Shown piece after piece: positions 8,935-19,177 of a DNA stretch of 64,000 nt. This DNA comes from Cellulomonas telluris (GTDB taxonomy: Bacteria > Actinomycetota > Actinomycetes > Actinomycetales > Cellulomonadaceae): contig NZ_QXFN01000004.1 in assembly GCF_004886325.1 (NCBI RefSeq), positions 310,001-374,000 of the forward strand, read 5' to 3'. Both the position numbers and the translations under genes were made by a program. Positions within the stretch are counted from its first letter, which is position 1. The number at the start of each line of letters is the position of its first letter. Under the pieces are notes generated by a model. The model did not search any database. It was not told where the DNA came from and saw only the letters and a list, made by a program, of their open reading frames with translations.

Positions 8935-9876
8935 GTGCCCGGCGCCGACGCCCTCACGACCGCCCTCGAGGGGTACCTCGCCCACCTGACGGTCGAGCGC
9001 GGTCTCGCCCCGCACACGCTCGCCGCCTACCGCCGCGACCTCACCCGGTACGTCGAGCACCTGCGCGCGTCGGGCCGGACCGCCCCGGGCGACATCACCG
9101 AGCGGGACGTCGAGGACTACGTGCTCGTCCTGCGCAGCGGCTCGGACGGACGTGCGCCGCTGTCCCCGGCGTCCGCCGCCCGCAGCGTCGTCGCGCTGCG
9201 GGGCTGGCACCGGTTCCTCGCGCTCGACGGCCTCGCGGCGACCGACGCGGCCGCGCAGGTGCGGCCCCCCGCGCAGCCGAAGCGGCTGCCCAAGGCGATC
9301 TCGGTCGAGGCGGTCGAGCGCCTCATCGACGCCGCCGGCCTCGGCGACGGACCCGTCCCGCTGCGCGACCGCGCGCTGCTCGAGCTGGTCTACTCCACGG
9401 GTGCGCGCATCTCCGAGGCCGTCGGCCTCGACGTCGACGACCTGGACCTGACGCCGGGCCGGGCCGCGGTCCGGCTGCTGGGCAAGGGGAGCAAGGAGCG
9501 CGTCGTGCCGGTCGGCTCGTTCGCGGCGGAGGCGGTCGAGGCGTACCTCGTGCGCGCACGGCCCGCGCTGGCGGCCGGAGGGCGTGGCACGTCCGCGGTG
9601 TTCCTCAACACCCGCGGCGCCCGGCTCAGCCGCCAGTCGGCGTGGGCGGTGCTGCGGACGGCCGCGGAGCGCGCCGGGCTCGACGGGGCGGACCACGTCT
9701 CGCCCCACACCCTGCGGCACTCGTTCGCCACGCACCTGCTCGCCGGCGGCGCCGACGTGCGCGTCGTCCAGGAGCTGCTCGGCCACGCGTCCGTCACGAC
9801 GACGCAGGTCTACACGATGGTCACGCCGGACACGCTGCGCGAGGTGTACGCCGCAAGCCACCCACGCGCGCGGTGA
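8935..9876 (+). CDS. xerD: site-specific tyrosine recombinase XerD
   Basis: A 313-residue tyrosine recombinase that resolves chromosome dimers with XerC at dif. The N-terminal SAM-like core-binding domain (about 1-105) is followed by the catalytic domain with all key residues visible: R158 (GARISE), H258 and R261 (HTLRH), H284 (LLGHASV) and nucleophile Y293 (QVYTMV). It starts with GTG, 10 bases after ctaB, and lies before parA-scpA-scpB, the conserved actinobacterial order. This context separates it from phage integrases. Confidence 0.92.
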   Translation: MPGADALTTALEGYLAHLTVERGLAPHTLAAYRRDLTRYVEHLRASGRTAPGDITERDVEDYVLVLRSGSDGRAPLSPASAARSVVALRGWHRFLALDGLAATDAAAQVRPPAQPKRLPKAISVEAVERLIDAAGLGDGPVPLRDRALLELVYSTGARISEAVGLDVDDLDLTPGRAAVRLLGKGSKERVVPVGSFAAEAVEAYLVRARPALAAGGRGTSAVFLNTRGARLSRQSAWAVLRTAAERAGLDGADHVSPHTLRHSFATHLLAGGADVRVVQELLGHASVTTTQVYTMVTPDTLREVYAASHPRAR

Positions 9877-9989
9877 CGTCGACCACGTGCGCACGCGCTG
9901 CGGAGGGTCGTCGCAGCGGCCGTGCCCGCCTCGGGTAGGTTGTCCCGCGAGGTGAGCCCGGAGCGGGCGCAGGGGAGCAAGGTGAGCTG

Positions 9990-10853
9990 ATGAGCCAGGA
10001 GACGACCGAGCAGCAGCTCGACGCGGTGGGGCGCCCGCTGCCCGACTTCCCCGTCCCGGCGCCGCTCGCGTCGCACGGGCCCGCGCGCGTCATCGCGATG
10101 TGCAACCAGAAGGGCGGCGTGGGCAAGACCACGACCACCATCAACCTGGCCGCCGCGCTCGCCGAGTACGGGCGACGGGTGCTCATCGTCGACTTCGACC
10201 CCCAGGGAGCGGCGTCGGTGGGGCTGGGCATCAGCCCGCACGAGCTCGAGCGCACCGTCTACAACCTGCTCATGGAGCGGGACGCGGACATCCACGCGAT
10301 GATCCGGCCGACCGCCGTCGCCGGCCTGGACCTGCTGCCGGCGAACATCGACCTGTCGGCCGCCGAGGTCCAGCTCGTCGGCGAGGTCGCCCGCGAGTCG
10401 GTGCTCAGCCGCGTGCTGCGGCCCGTGCTCGACGAGTACGACGTCGTGCTCGTCGACTGCCAGCCGTCCCTCGGCCTGCTCACGGTGAACGCGCTGACCG
10501 CTGCGCACGGCGTGCTGATCCCGCTCGAGTGCGAGTTCTTCGCGCTGCGCGGCGTCGCGCTGCTCGTCGAGACGATCGAGAAGGTCCGGGACCGCCTCAA
10601 CCCGCGGCTCGAGGTCGACGGGATCCTCGCCACGATGTACGACTCGCGGACGCTGCACGCCCGCGAGGTCGTCGCCCGCGTCCACGAGGCGTTCGGCGAC
10701 ACGCTCCTGCACACGGTGATCGGGCGCACGGTGAAGTTCCCCGACGCGACGGTGGCTGCCGAGCCGATCACGGTCTACGCCCCGACGCACGCCGGTGCGA
10801 CGGCGTACCGCCAGCTCGCGCGGGAGCTCGTGGCGCGTGGCGACGCCGCCTGA
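9990..10853 (+). CDS. ParA-family ATPase
   Basis: A 287-residue deviant-Walker ATPase. KGGVGKTTT (Walker A with the signature lysine) is near residue 43; DFDPQGAASVGLG and VDCQPSLGLLT follow. It is an orphan ParA located ahead of scpA/scpB and not beside parB, so it is likely a chromosome-partition or condensin-linked factor and not the ori-proximal Soj. The upstream 113-base gap holds a possible -10 (TAGGTT, 9936-9941), and a GGGGAG ribosome site precedes the ATG. It overlaps scpA. Confidence 0.9.
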   Translation: MSQETTEQQLDAVGRPLPDFPVPAPLASHGPARVIAMCNQKGGVGKTTTTINLAAALAEYGRRVLIVDFDPQGAASVGLGISPHELERTVYNLLMERDADIHAMIRPTAVAGLDLLPANIDLSAAEVQLVGEVARESVLSRVLRPVLDEYDVVLVDCQPSLGLLTVNALTAAHGVLIPLECEFFALRGVALLVETIEKVRDRLNPRLEVDGILATMYDSRTLHAREVVARVHEAFGDTLLHTVIGRTVKFPDATVAAEPITVYAPTHAGATAYRQLARELVARGDAA

Positions 10854-11850
10854 CGGCGCCGCCGTCACGGACCAGGGGGCGCCGGGCGGCGCCGTCGCGC
10901 CGGGCGCCGGCCCGGTCGACGCCGCCGGCGCTGCGACGCCCGCCGGCGCGCACGCCTTCGAGGTGCACCTCGACGTCTTCAGCGGCCCGTTCGACCTGCT
11001 GCTCGGCCTGATCGCCAAGCACAAGCTCGACATCACCGAGATCGCGCTGGCGAAGGTCACGGACGAGTTCATCGCGCACATCCGGACGGCGGAGCGCGCG
11101 GCCGCCGAGGGCGGGCGCGACTGGGACCTGTCGCAGGCCAGCGAGTTCCTCGTGGTCGCGGCGACGCTGCTGGACCTCAAGGCCGCCCGCCTGCTGCCGT
11201 CGGCCCAGGTGGAGGACGCCGAGGACCTCGAGCTCCTCGAGGCGCGCGACCTGCTGTTCGCGCGGCTGCTGCAGTACCGCGCGTACAAGGTCGTGGCGGG
11301 GGACCTCGGCGCCCGGCTCGAGGCGGAGTCGCGGCGGTTCGGGCGTTCGGTGCAGCTCGAGCCGCACCTGGCCGCGCTGCTGCCGGAGCTCGTCTGGCAG
11401 ATGGGCCCGGAGCAGCTGGCCGCCCTCGCGGCGCGGGCCCTCGCCCCGAAGCCGCCGCCACCCGGTGTCGACATCAGCCACCTGCACGCGCCGCCGGTGA
11501 GCGTGCGCGAGCAGGCTGCCGTGCTGGTCGCGCGGCTGCGGGAGCAGGGCGCCTCGACGTTCCGCGCGCTCACGGGGGACGCGGACGAGCCGGTGGTCGT
11601 CGTGGTGCGCTTCCTGGCGCTGCTGGAGCTGTTCCGCGAGGGTGCGGTCGCGTTCGACCAGGTGGCCCCGCTGGGCGAGCTCACCGTGCGCTGGACCGGC
11701 AGCGCGGAGGGTGACGTGACCGTCTCGGACGACTTCGACCGGGCGGCAGGAGAGGTGACGCAGGACGCGCCGGTCGCCGACGCGGTGACGGACGCGGACG
11801 TGGTCGCGATCGGCGGGCCACCGCCGGGCGACGGGGAGGGTGACCGATGA
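10837..11850 (+). CDS. scpA: segregation and condensation protein ScpA (kleisin)
   Basis: A 337-residue kleisin subunit of the SMC condensin. The core begins at FEVHLDVFSGPFDLLLGLI, the classic ScpA N-terminus, followed by KHKLDITEIAL and a helical middle. A winged-helix C-terminal region (VVVVVRFLALLELFREGAV) binds the SMC head. The GTG at 10837 is chosen because it overlaps the parA stop by 17 bases and leaves only a short disordered leader; a longer in-frame start at 10795 would sit deeper inside parA. It is coupled to scpB by a 4-base overlap. Confidence 0.93.
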   Translation: MATPPDGAAVTDQGAPGGAVAPGAGPVDAAGAATPAGAHAFEVHLDVFSGPFDLLLGLIAKHKLDITEIALAKVTDEFIAHIRTAERAAAEGGRDWDLSQASEFLVVAATLLDLKAARLLPSAQVEDAEDLELLEARDLLFARLLQYRAYKVVAGDLGARLEAESRRFGRSVQLEPHLAALLPELVWQMGPEQLAALAARALAPKPPPPGVDISHLHAPPVSVREQAAVLVARLREQGASTFRALTGDADEPVVVVVRFLALLELFREGAVAFDQVAPLGELTVRWTGSAEGDVTVSDDFDRAAGEVTQDAPVADAVTDADVVAIGGPPPGDGEGDR

Positions 11851-12545
11851 GCGAGCAGGACGGCGCCGGGGTGCGCCAGGACGAGGTGCGCCAGGACGAG
11901 GACCGGCCGGTCGACCCGGTCGTCGACGCCGGCGCGCCCGACGAGCTGGCCTTCGACGTCGACGCGCTGCCGGGCGGCGCGCTCGGCGCCCTCGAGGCGG
12001 TGCTCATGGTGGCGGACGAGCCGATCCCGGCCGTGCGGCTGGCGACGGCGCTCGCGCTGCCGACCGAGCGGGTCGAGGCGCTGCTCGACGAGCTGGCGGC
12101 CGACTACCGGGGGGAGCACGGCGGGCGGCCGCGCGGGTTCGAGCTGCGGCGCGCGGGCGAGGGCTGGCGGATCTACTCCGCCTCGGCGTACGGGGACGTC
12201 GTGGGCCGCTTCGTGGTCGACGGCCAGACGGCACGTCTGACGCAGGCGGCGCTCGAGACGCTCGCCGTGGTGGCCTACCGCCAGCCGGTGACGCGCGGGC
12301 AGGTGTCGGCGGTCCGCGGCGTCAACGTGGACGGCGTCATGCGGACCCTCAGCGCGCGCGGGCTCGTCGCGGAGGTCGGCACCGAGCCGACCAGTGGTGC
12401 CGTGCTGTACGGGACCACGGGATACTTCCTGGAGCGGATGGGCCTGTCGAGCCTCGACGAGCTGCCCCCGCTGGCGCCCTACCTGCCCGATCTCGAGGCG
12501 GTCGAGGGCGTCGACACGACGGACGGACGAGAGGTCGGACCATGA
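11847..12545 (+). CDS. scpB: segregation and condensation protein ScpB
   Basis: A 232-residue ScpB: two winged-helix domains (about 45-125 and 126-210) that bridge ScpA in the SMC-ScpAB complex. Recognisable parts are GALEAVLMVADEPI, LTQAALETLAVVAYRQPVTR and the DGVMRTLSARGLVAEVG turn. A 45-residue acidic leader precedes the core. It overlaps scpA and rluB by 4 bases each. Confidence 0.93.
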   Translation: MSEQDGAGVRQDEVRQDEDRPVDPVVDAGAPDELAFDVDALPGGALGALEAVLMVADEPIPAVRLATALALPTERVEALLDELAADYRGEHGGRPRGFELRRAGEGWRIYSASAYGDVVGRFVVDGQTARLTQAALETLAVVAYRQPVTRGQVSAVRGVNVDGVMRTLSARGLVAEVGTEPTSGAVLYGTTGYFLERMGLSSLDELPPLAPYLPDLEAVEGVDTTDGREVGP

Positions 12546-13450
12546 GCGGCGGAGGGCGCGGGCACCGCGGGCGCGGGGGAGCGCCGGCAGGCGGCGGCGG
12601 AGCACGAGGTGGTCGGGGCCAGGGCGCGGGGCGCCCGGGTGCCGGGCGCGGCGGTGCGAGCGGCGGCGGGCCGCGGCGGACCCGGCGTCGTCCCCAGCCG
12701 GTCGAGCCCGTGGACGTGCACGACCCCGAGGGCGTGCGCCTGCAGAAGGTCCTCGCCCAGGCGGGGCTCGGGTCGCGCCGCGCGTGCGAGGAACTCATCG
12801 CGTCGGGCCGGGTGACGGTCGACGACCAGGTGGTGGTGGAGCTGGGCGTGCGCGTCGACCCGACGACGGCGGTGATCCACGTCGACGGCATGCGGGTGCA
12901 GCTCGACACGTCGATGGTGACGCTCGCGCTGAACAAGCCGAAGGGTGTCGTCTCGACGATGCACGACCCGGAGGGACGGCCGACGGTCGCGCAGTTCATC
13001 CAGAACCGTGAGGAGCGCCTGTTCCACGTCGGGCGGCTCGACGCGGACAGCGAGGGTCTGCTCCTGCTGACGAACGACGGCGAGCTCGCGAACCGGCTGT
13101 CGCACCCGTCGCACGGCGTGCCGAAGACGTACCTCGTCGACGTGGAGGGCCGTGTGCCCGCCTCGCTCGAGAGGCGGCTGCGCGCGGGCGTCGAGCTCGA
13201 GGACGGCACGGTCTCGGTCGACGCCTTCAAGATCGTGCAGACCACGCCGCAGGCGAGCCTCGTCGAGGTCGTGCTGCACGAGGGACGCAACCGGGTCGTG
13301 CGGCGCCTGTTCGACGAGGTCGGGCACCCCGTGACGCGCCTCGTCCGCACGCGCATCGGTCCCATCCGCCTGGGCGACCTGCGCCCGGGACGCACGCGCG
13401 TGCTCTCGCGCACGGAGGTGGGCTCGCTGATGGCGTCGGTGGGGATGTGA
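12542..13450 (+). CDS. rluB: rRNA pseudouridine synthase (RsuA/RluB family)
   Basis: A 302-residue enzyme that isomerises uridine to pseudouridine in 23S rRNA. Residues 1-65 are a Gly/Arg-rich low-complexity tail, common in actinobacterial members. Then comes an S4 RNA-binding domain (VRLQKVLAQAGLGSRRACEE) and the catalytic domain with GRLDADSEGLLLLTNDG, where the first Asp after RL is the catalytic residue, and later LHEGRNRVVRRLF. The ATG at 12542 overlaps the scpB stop. Confidence 0.9.
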   Translation: MSGGGRGHRGRGGAPAGGGGARGGRGQGAGRPGAGRGGASGGGPRRTRRRPQPVEPVDVHDPEGVRLQKVLAQAGLGSRRACEELIASGRVTVDDQVVVELGVRVDPTTAVIHVDGMRVQLDTSMVTLALNKPKGVVSTMHDPEGRPTVAQFIQNREERLFHVGRLDADSEGLLLLTNDGELANRLSHPSHGVPKTYLVDVEGRVPASLERRLRAGVELEDGTVSVDAFKIVQTTPQASLVEVVLHEGRNRVVRRLFDEVGHPVTRLVRTRIGPIRLGDLRPGRTRVLSRTEVGSLMASVGM

Positions 13451-14556
13451 GCCTCGCGACGACCGGACCCGTGCGGGTCGTGGGCACCGGCCTGCTCGGC
13501 ACGTCCGTGGGGCTCGCGCTCACCCGGCACGGCGTGCCCGTGCAGCTGCAGGACCCGTCCCGCACGGCGCTCGCGCTCGCGCGGGACGTCGGTGCGGGGC
13601 AGCCGGTCGGGACGGACGACCCGGAGCCGGCGCTCGTCGTCGTCGCCGCCCCGCCGGACGTGACCGCCGACGCCGTGCGCGACGCGCTGGCGGCGCACCC
13701 GTCGGCGGTCGTCACGGACGTGGCGAGCGTCAAGGGGTACGTGCTGTCCGAGCTGCGCGGCTCGGACGTGGACCTCACCCGCTACGTCGGCTCCCACCCC
13801 ATGGCCGGGCGCGAGCGCTCCGGGCCGTCGGCGGCGGTGCCCGACCTGTTCCTCGGGCGGCCGTGGGTCATCGCCGGGTCGGGCTCGTCGTCCGACGCGG
13901 CGCTGCTCGCGGTGCGGCACCTCGCGGTCGACCTCGGCGCCGTCCCGGTCGCCATGGACGCCGACGAGCACGACGCCGCCGTGGCGGCGGTCTCGCACGT
14001 GCCGCAGATCGCCTCGAGCCTCGTCGCGGCACGGCTGCGCGGGCTCGACGACGCGGCCCTGGGCCTGGCCGGTCAGGGCCTGCGGGACGTCACGCGGCTC
14101 GCGGCGTCCGACCCGGCGCTGTGGACGTCGATCCTCGCCGCGAACGCGTCGGCCGTGCGAGCCGTGCTCGCCGGGCTGAGGGACGACCTGGACCTGCTGC
14201 TCGGCGCGCTCGACCTCGCAGCCCAGGCGGAGGGGCCGGAGTCGGTCGAGCTGGGCGCGCTCGCGGCGATCGCCCGCACGATCGCCGACGGCAACGCCGG
14301 GGTGGCGCGCGTGCCGGGCAAGCACGGCGGCGCGACCAAGCAGTACGCCGAGGTCACGGTGCTGGTGCCGGACCGGCCGGGCGAGCTCGCACGGCTCATG
14401 GGCGACGTCGGCGCCGCGGGCGTCAACATCGAGGACCTGCGCCTCGAGCACGCCGCCGGGCGTCCCGTCGGGATGACGGCGATCTCGGTGCTGCCCGCGC
14501 GCGCCGAGTACCTGGAGTCCGAGCTGACCGCTCGGGGATGGAGGCTGGTGAGGTGA
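13447..14556 (+). CDS. tyrA: prephenate dehydrogenase
   Basis: A 369-residue enzyme of tyrosine synthesis that oxidatively decarboxylates prephenate. The N-terminal Rossmann motif VVGTGLLGTSVGLAL, the GSHPMAGRE substrate loop and the all-helical C-terminal domain are present, then an ACT regulatory domain (VTVLVPDRPGELARLMGDV; about 298-365) that suggests feedback control by an aromatic amino acid. The GTG start overlaps the rluB stop by 4 bases. Confidence 0.9.
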   Translation: MSLATTGPVRVVGTGLLGTSVGLALTRHGVPVQLQDPSRTALALARDVGAGQPVGTDDPEPALVVVAAPPDVTADAVRDALAAHPSAVVTDVASVKGYVLSELRGSDVDLTRYVGSHPMAGRERSGPSAAVPDLFLGRPWVIAGSGSSSDAALLAVRHLAVDLGAVPVAMDADEHDAAVAAVSHVPQIASSLVAARLRGLDDAALGLAGQGLRDVTRLAASDPALWTSILAANASAVRAVLAGLRDDLDLLLGALDLAAQAEGPESVELGALAAIARTIADGNAGVARVPGKHGGATKQYAEVTVLVPDRPGELARLMGDVGAAGVNIEDLRLEHAAGRPVGMTAISVLPARAEYLESELTARGWRLVR

Positions 14557-15254
14557 GCACCGTCGTGGCGGTGGACGGCCCGTCGGGGTCGGGCAAGTCG
14601 AGCGTGTCGAAGGAGGTCGCCCGGCGGCTGGGGCTCGCGTACCTGGACACGGGCGCGATGTACCGGGCGGCGACGTGGTGGTGCCTGCACGGGGAGGTCC
14701 CGCTGTCGGACGCCGCAGCCGTCGCCGACGCCGTGCGTGGGCTGCCCCTCGACATGGGCGTCGACCCGGACGACGCGACGGTCCGCGTGGGCGGCACGGA
14801 CGTCACGGCCGCGATCCGCGAGACCCGCATCTCGGCCGCCGTGAGCGCCGTGGCGACGAACCTCGACGCGCGCGCCGAGCTCGGCCGGCGCCAGCGCGCG
14901 GTCATCGACGACGAGCGCGCGGGCGGTTGGTCGCAGGGGCGCGGCGTCGTCGCCGAGGGGCGCGACATCACCACGGTGATCGCGCCCGACGCCGACGTGC
15001 GCGTGCTCCTCACCGCGAGCGAGGAGGCCCGCCTCGCGCGCCGCGCCCGCGAGCTGCACGGCACGGACGACGCGGCCGCCGTCGCCGCGACCCGCGACCA
15101 GGTGGTGCGCCGCGACGCCGACGACTCGACCGTCGTGCAGTTCCAGGTCGCGGCGGACGGCGTGGTGACCGTCGACTCCTCGCACCTCGACCTGCCCGGC
15201 ACCGTGCAGGCGGTGCTCGACGTCGTCGAGCGGACCCTCGCCGGTCGGTCGTGA
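14553..15254 (+). CDS. cmk: cytidylate kinase
   Basis: A 233-residue P-loop kinase phosphorylating CMP and dCMP. Walker A is GPSGSGKSS near the start, followed by [10 protein letters not shown], and [14 protein letters not shown] is the CMP-binding stretch. I chose the GTG at 14553 over an ATG at 14538: a GGAGG at 14540-14544 sits 8 bases before it and it overlaps the tyrA stop. It overlaps the acyltransferase gene by 4 bases. Confidence 0.93.
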   Translation: MSTVVAVDGPSGSGKSSVSKEVARRLGLAYLDTGAMYRAATWWCLHGEVPLSDAAAVADAVRGLPLDMGVDPDDATVRVGGTDVTAAIRETRISAAVSAVATNLDARAELGRRQRAVIDDERAGGWSQGRGVVAEGRDITTVIAPDADVRVLLTASEEARLARRARELHGTDDAAAVAATRDQVVRRDADDSTVVQFQVAADGVVTVDSSHLDLPGTVQAVLDVVERTLAGRS

Positions 15255-15940
15255 GCGCCGGGCGCGACGCCCACGCCGCGCCGGCCCCGGTGCCCGCGTG
15301 GGCGCTGGGCATCGGGCGGTTCCTCGCCCACGGGCTCTGGGACACGCAGGTGCTGGGTGCCGACCGCGTCCCGCAGGACGGGCCCGTGCTCGTCGCGGCG
15401 AACCACGTCTCGATCGTCGACGGGCCGCTGCTCGTGGGTGCCGCGCCGCGGGCCCTGCACGTCCTGGTAAAGCAGGAGATGTTCCGGGGGCCGGTGGGTG
15501 CCGTGCTGCGCGGTGCGGGGCAGATCCCCGTCGACCGCGAGATGGGCCGGCCGGCGCTGCAGAGCGCGCTGGCGGTGCTCCGGCGCGGGGACGCCGTCGG
15601 CATCTTCCCCGAGGGCAACCGCGGGCGCGGCGCCGTCGAGGACGCGCGGGCCGGGATCGCGTGGCTCGCCGTGCACTCGGGGGCGCGGGTCGTGCCCGCC
15701 GCGATCCTCGGGACGCGGCGGACGGGGGAGTCGCTCGGTCACCTGCCCGGTCCGCGGCGCCGGTTCGTGGTCGAGTTCGGCGAGCCCGTGGACCTGGCCC
15801 GCGAGGGCGTGAGCCGCCGCGAGGCGATCGCGCTCGGGGCGCAGACGGTGCGCACCGAGCTCGCGGCGCTCGTCGCCGGCGCGGCTGCGCGCACGGGCAT
15901 CGCGCTGCCGGAGGACGACCCGCGACGTCGTCCCGCCTGA
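15251..15940 (+). CDS. plsC: 1-acyl-sn-glycerol-3-phosphate acyltransferase-like
   Basis: A 229-residue PlsC-fold acyltransferase of phospholipid synthesis. Motif I is NHVSIVD (H-x4-D), motif II GQIPVDR and motif [12 protein letters not shown]; the order and spacing fit the family. There is little hydrophobic sequence at the N-terminus, so it is likely a peripheral membrane protein. It sits between cmk and der, as in many actinobacteria. The exact acyl acceptor is inferred from the family only. Confidence 0.85.
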   Translation: MSAGRDAHAAPAPVPAWALGIGRFLAHGLWDTQVLGADRVPQDGPVLVAANHVSIVDGPLLVGAAPRALHVLVKQEMFRGPVGAVLRGAGQIPVDREMGRPALQSALAVLRRGDAVGIFPEGNRGRGAVEDARAGIAWLAVHSGARVVPAAILGTRRTGESLGHLPGPRRRFVVEFGEPVDLAREGVSRREAIALGAQTVRTELAALVAGAAARTGIALPEDDPRRRPA

Positions 15941-15993
15941 CGCCGGCGCGGTCCGTGTCGAGACGCGGACGCCGGACGGGGGAGAATGGCCGC

Positions 15994-17526
15994 ATGACCC
16001 AGCCGGACCCCACCCTGCCCGCGCCCGACGCCGACGACGCCGTGGCCGTGGACGAGACCACCGGGCCCGTCCCCGACCTCGACGAGACCGAGGAGGAGCG
16101 CGCCCGCGAGCGCGCCCTGCGCGCCGGCCTCGAGGAGTACGAGCTCGGCGACGAGGACCTCGCGCTGCTCGGGTCCGGGGCCGAGGGCGACCTCGACGAG
16201 GGCGGCGAGGCGCCGCTGCCGGTGCTCGCCGTCGTCGGCCGGCCGAACGTCGGCAAGTCGACGCTCGTCAACCGCATCCTCGGCCGTCGCGAGGCCGTCG
16301 TCGAGGACACCCCCGGCGTGACGCGCGACCGCGTGAGCTACCCCGCCGAGTGGTCCGGCCGGCGCTTCACGCTGGTCGACACCGGCGGCTGGGAGGTCGA
16401 CGTCGCGGGGATCGACGCGCGCGTCGCGCAGCAGGCGGAGGTCGCGATCGAGCTGGCCGACGCCGTGCTGTTCGTCGTCGACGCCACCGTGGGCTCGACG
16501 GACACCGACGAGCAGGTCGTCCGTCTGCTGCGGCGCTCCGGCAAGCCGGTCGTGCTCGTCGCGAACAAGGTCGACGGCCCGGCCGTCGAGGCGGACGCGG
16601 CGATGCTGTGGAGCCTGGGCCTGGGGGAGCCGCACCCGATCTCCGCGCTGCACGGGCGCGGCACCGGCGACCTGCTCGACGCCGCGATGGAGGCCCTGCC
16701 GACGGAGTCGGCGCACGGCGTCGTCCTGCCCGACGGGCCGCGCCGGGTCGCGCTCGTCGGCCGGCCGAACGTCGGCAAGTCGTCGCTGCTCAACAAGGTG
16801 GTCGGGTCCGAGCGCGTCGTCGTCGACGACACCGCGGGCACCACGCGCGACCCGGTGGACGAGCTCGTCGCCCTCGGCGGCAAGCCGTGGGTGTTCGTCG
16901 ACACCGCCGGCATCCGCCGCCGCGTGCACCAGACGTCCGGTGCGGACTTCTACGCGTCGCTGCGCACGCAGGCCGCGATCGAGAAGGCCGAGGTCGCGGT
17001 CGTGCTCGTCGACGCGTCGCAGCCGATGACCGAGCAGGACATCCGGATCGTCCAGCAGGTCATCGACGCGGGCCGCGCGCTCGTCGTCGCGTACAACAAG
17101 TGGGACCTCATGGACGAGGACCGCCGCCCGTACCTCGAGCGCGAGATCGAGCAGCAGCTCGTGCAGGTGCAGTGGGCGCCGCGGGTCAACGTCTCGGCCC
17201 GCACCGGCTGGCACACCGACCGGCTCGTGCCCGCGCTCGAGCGCTCGCTCGAGTCGTGGGACACGCGCATCCCCACCGGCAAGCTCAACGCGTTCCTCGG
17301 CGAGCTCGTCGCGGCGCACCCCCACCCGCTGCGCGGCGGCAAGCAGCCGCGCATCCTGTTCGCCACGCAGGCGTCGACCCGCCCGCCGCGGTTCGTCATC
17401 TTCGCGACCGGGTTCCTCGAGCCGCCCTACCGCCGGTTCATCGAGCGCCGGCTGCGCGAGACGTTCGGGTTCGAGGGCTCGCCGATCTCGATCTCCGTGC
17501 GCGTGCGGGAGAAGCGGCGGCGGTGA
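15994..17526 (+). CDS. der: ribosome-assembly GTPase Der (EngA)
   Basis: A 510-residue double GTPase for 50S maturation. The first G domain begins at GRPNVGKST, with [15 protein letters not shown] and NKVDG. The second begins at GRPNVGKSS, with [14 protein letters not shown] and YNKWDL. A C-terminal KH-like domain ends in a basic tail. An acidic 80-residue N-terminal extension is typical of actinobacterial forms. The ATG at 15994 follows GGGGGAG by about 10 bases. Confidence 0.96.
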   Translation: MTQPDPTLPAPDADDAVAVDETTGPVPDLDETEEERARERALRAGLEEYELGDEDLALLGSGAEGDLDEGGEAPLPVLAVVGRPNVGKSTLVNRILGRREAVVEDTPGVTRDRVSYPAEWSGRRFTLVDTGGWEVDVAGIDARVAQQAEVAIELADAVLFVVDATVGSTDTDEQVVRLLRRSGKPVVLVANKVDGPAVEADAAMLWSLGLGEPHPISALHGRGTGDLLDAAMEALPTESAHGVVLPDGPRRVALVGRPNVGKSSLLNKVVGSERVVVDDTAGTTRDPVDELVALGGKPWVFVDTAGIRRRVHQTSGADFYASLRTQAAIEKAEVAVVLVDASQPMTEQDIRIVQQVIDAGRALVVAYNKWDLMDEDRRPYLEREIEQQLVQVQWAPRVNVSARTGWHTDRLVPALERSLESWDTRIPTGKLNAFLGELVAAHPHPLRGGKQPRILFATQASTRPPRFVIFATGFLEPPYRRFIERRLRETFGFEGSPISISVRVREKRRR

Positions 17527-18695
17527 GCGCGCGCGGGGCCGGGACCGCGACGGCGGCGCGGGACGCCACCGTCCACCTGCTGCTGCGCCTCGGGCTGCCG
17601 CGGGACCCGCGCGCGACGCGGCACCTCGGCACGTTCCTCGCCGTCACGGCGGCGACCGTCCTCGTCACGCGCGCGCTGCTCGCGGCGTCCGGGTACCCGC
17701 AGCTCGGGGGCGAGGGCCTGCACATCGCGCACGTGCTGTGGGGCGGCCTGCTCATGGCGGTCGCGTTCCTGCTGCTGCTCTCGTTCCTCGGGCCGGTGCT
17801 CCGGCCGATCGGGGCCGTGGTCGGGGGTGTCGGGTTCGGGCTGTTCGTCGACGAGGTCGGCAAGTTCGTCACCGACGACAACGACTACTTCTACGAGCCG
17901 ACGGCCGCGATCATCTACGCCACCGTGGTCGCGCTGGGCCTCGTCGTGGAGGCGCTGCACGGGCGCCGGCCGCGCGACCCGCGCGAGGCGCTGGCCGGAG
18001 CGCTGGACGACGCCGTGGCCGGCGTGGTCGGCGGGTTCACGCCCGAGGCGCGCAGCCGCGCGTGGCGCCGCCTCGAGGAGGCCGGGCAGGTGCCCGGGGC
18101 GGCCGAGACCGCGGCGCTGCTGCGTTCCGTGCGGGAGGACCACGAGGAGCTGCCCGACCCGGTCGCCGCCGTCGCCCGGGGCACGGTGCGCGTGCTGCAC
18201 GTCCTCGTGCGGGCGCGGTTCGTGCCGTGGGTGGCCGTGGTCCTGCTCGTCGGGACGGCCGGTGTCACCGTCACGCGCGGGCTCCTGCGCTGGGGGGAGC
18301 TCGGCGGGCTGTGGTGGGTGGCCGCCGGCGTCGTGGTGAGCGGTGCGGTCGGCGTGGTCTGCGCCGTCGTCGGCCTCCTGCGCGTCGGCCGCGACGCCGT
18401 CGAGGGGTACCGGTGGTTCCGCCGGTCGGTGCTGGTCAGCCTGCTCGTCACCCAGTTCTTCCTGTTCCGCCTGTCCGAGTGGGACGCGAGCTGGGGCCTG
18501 CTCGTCGACCTGCTGCTGCTCGGCGTCGTGAGCGCGGAGCTGGCGGTGCTGCGGCGGGCGGCGGAGGAGCGGGGTGCCGCGACGGAGACGGGTGCCCGGA
18601 CCGATGTGCCGGTGGCGGAGGCTCCCGCCGGGGGCCTGACGGCCGCCGACACGGCCGCGGCGACGGACGCGAAGGGCACCCGGCAGGTGCGGTAG
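17523..18695 (+). CDS. multi-pass membrane protein of unknown function
   Basis: 390 residues with a GTG start overlapping the der stop by 4 bases. About three or four hydrophobic helices lie between residues 35 and 140 and three more between 230 and 345, separated by a soluble, Ala/Glu-rich middle of roughly 90 residues. The most striking motif, [17 protein letters not shown], follows the third helix and is rich in acidic and aromatic residues. I recall similar motifs from uncharacterised bacterial membrane proteins. The hydrophilic Ala/Thr-rich tail ends just before tRNA-Pro. No function can be assigned. Confidence 0.8.
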   Translation: MSARGAGTATAARDATVHLLLRLGLPRDPRATRHLGTFLAVTAATVLVTRALLAASGYPQLGGEGLHIAHVLWGGLLMAVAFLLLLSFLGPVLRPIGAVVGGVGFGLFVDEVGKFVTDDNDYFYEPTAAIIYATVVALGLVVEALHGRRPRDPREALAGALDDAVAGVVGGFTPEARSRAWRRLEEAGQVPGAAETAALLRSVREDHEELPDPVAAVARGTVRVLHVLVRARFVPWVAVVLLVGTAGVTVTRGLLRWGELGGLWWVAAGVVVSGAVGVVCAVVGLLRVGRDAVEGYRWFRRSVLVSLLVTQFFLFRLSEWDASWGLLVDLLLLGVVSAELAVLRRAAEERGAATETGARTDVPVAEAPAGGLTAADTAAATDAKGTRQVR

Positions 18696-18723
18696 AGTTC
18701 TGGACGGCCCTCACGGGGGCCAT

Positions 18724-18797
<74 letters not shown>

Positions 18798-18816
18798 CAT
18801 CGTTCGTGCAGGTCAG

Positions 18817-18848
18817 AGGCCCGCACCGCTTCGGCGGGGCGGGCCTTT
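18817..18848 (+). terminator. rho-independent terminator after tRNA-Pro
   Basis: AGGCCCGC pairs with GCGGGCCT around an inner CCGC/GCGG stem and is followed by TT. It sits 20 bases behind the tRNA 3' end. Confidence 0.8.
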
Positions 18849-19177
18849 GAGCGTTCAGGGAGCCTACCGGGGTGCCTAAGTACGCCCTGGACGAACATGG
18901 ACGCTGGAGCCCGCGCACGGACGCGCGGCTCGGGAGGTGACCGACTGGTGACTTCCGGTGGTGGCCAGCGTGCATGCGCTCGTCGGCGAGCCGTCCACGT
19001 CGTCCTTCGCCTTGGGCTCCGGTGCGCTGATGCAGCGACGGTGGCGCGACACCGCCGGCCGCGTCTGCGTCCCGATCGTCCGCCGCCCCGAGACCGCTCG
19101 CATGGGCTACCCCGTTGCGCGATCGGGCGCCGCCTGCGGTGATGGACCCGCAGGACGATCCGGACGAGGGGCGTGCC
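18849..19177. other. gene-free stretch at the left edge of the island
   Basis: About 330 bases directly after the tRNA terminator. Open frames exist on both strands, but none has a ribosome site, a recognisable motif or protein-like composition. No integrase or direct repeat of the tRNA end was seen. Confidence 0.4.

Noticed and set aside
8935-9876. XerD as the integrase of a mobile element
   Set aside because: Its place beside parA-scpA-scpB and its full XerD-type motifs indicate the chromosomal dimer-resolution enzyme.
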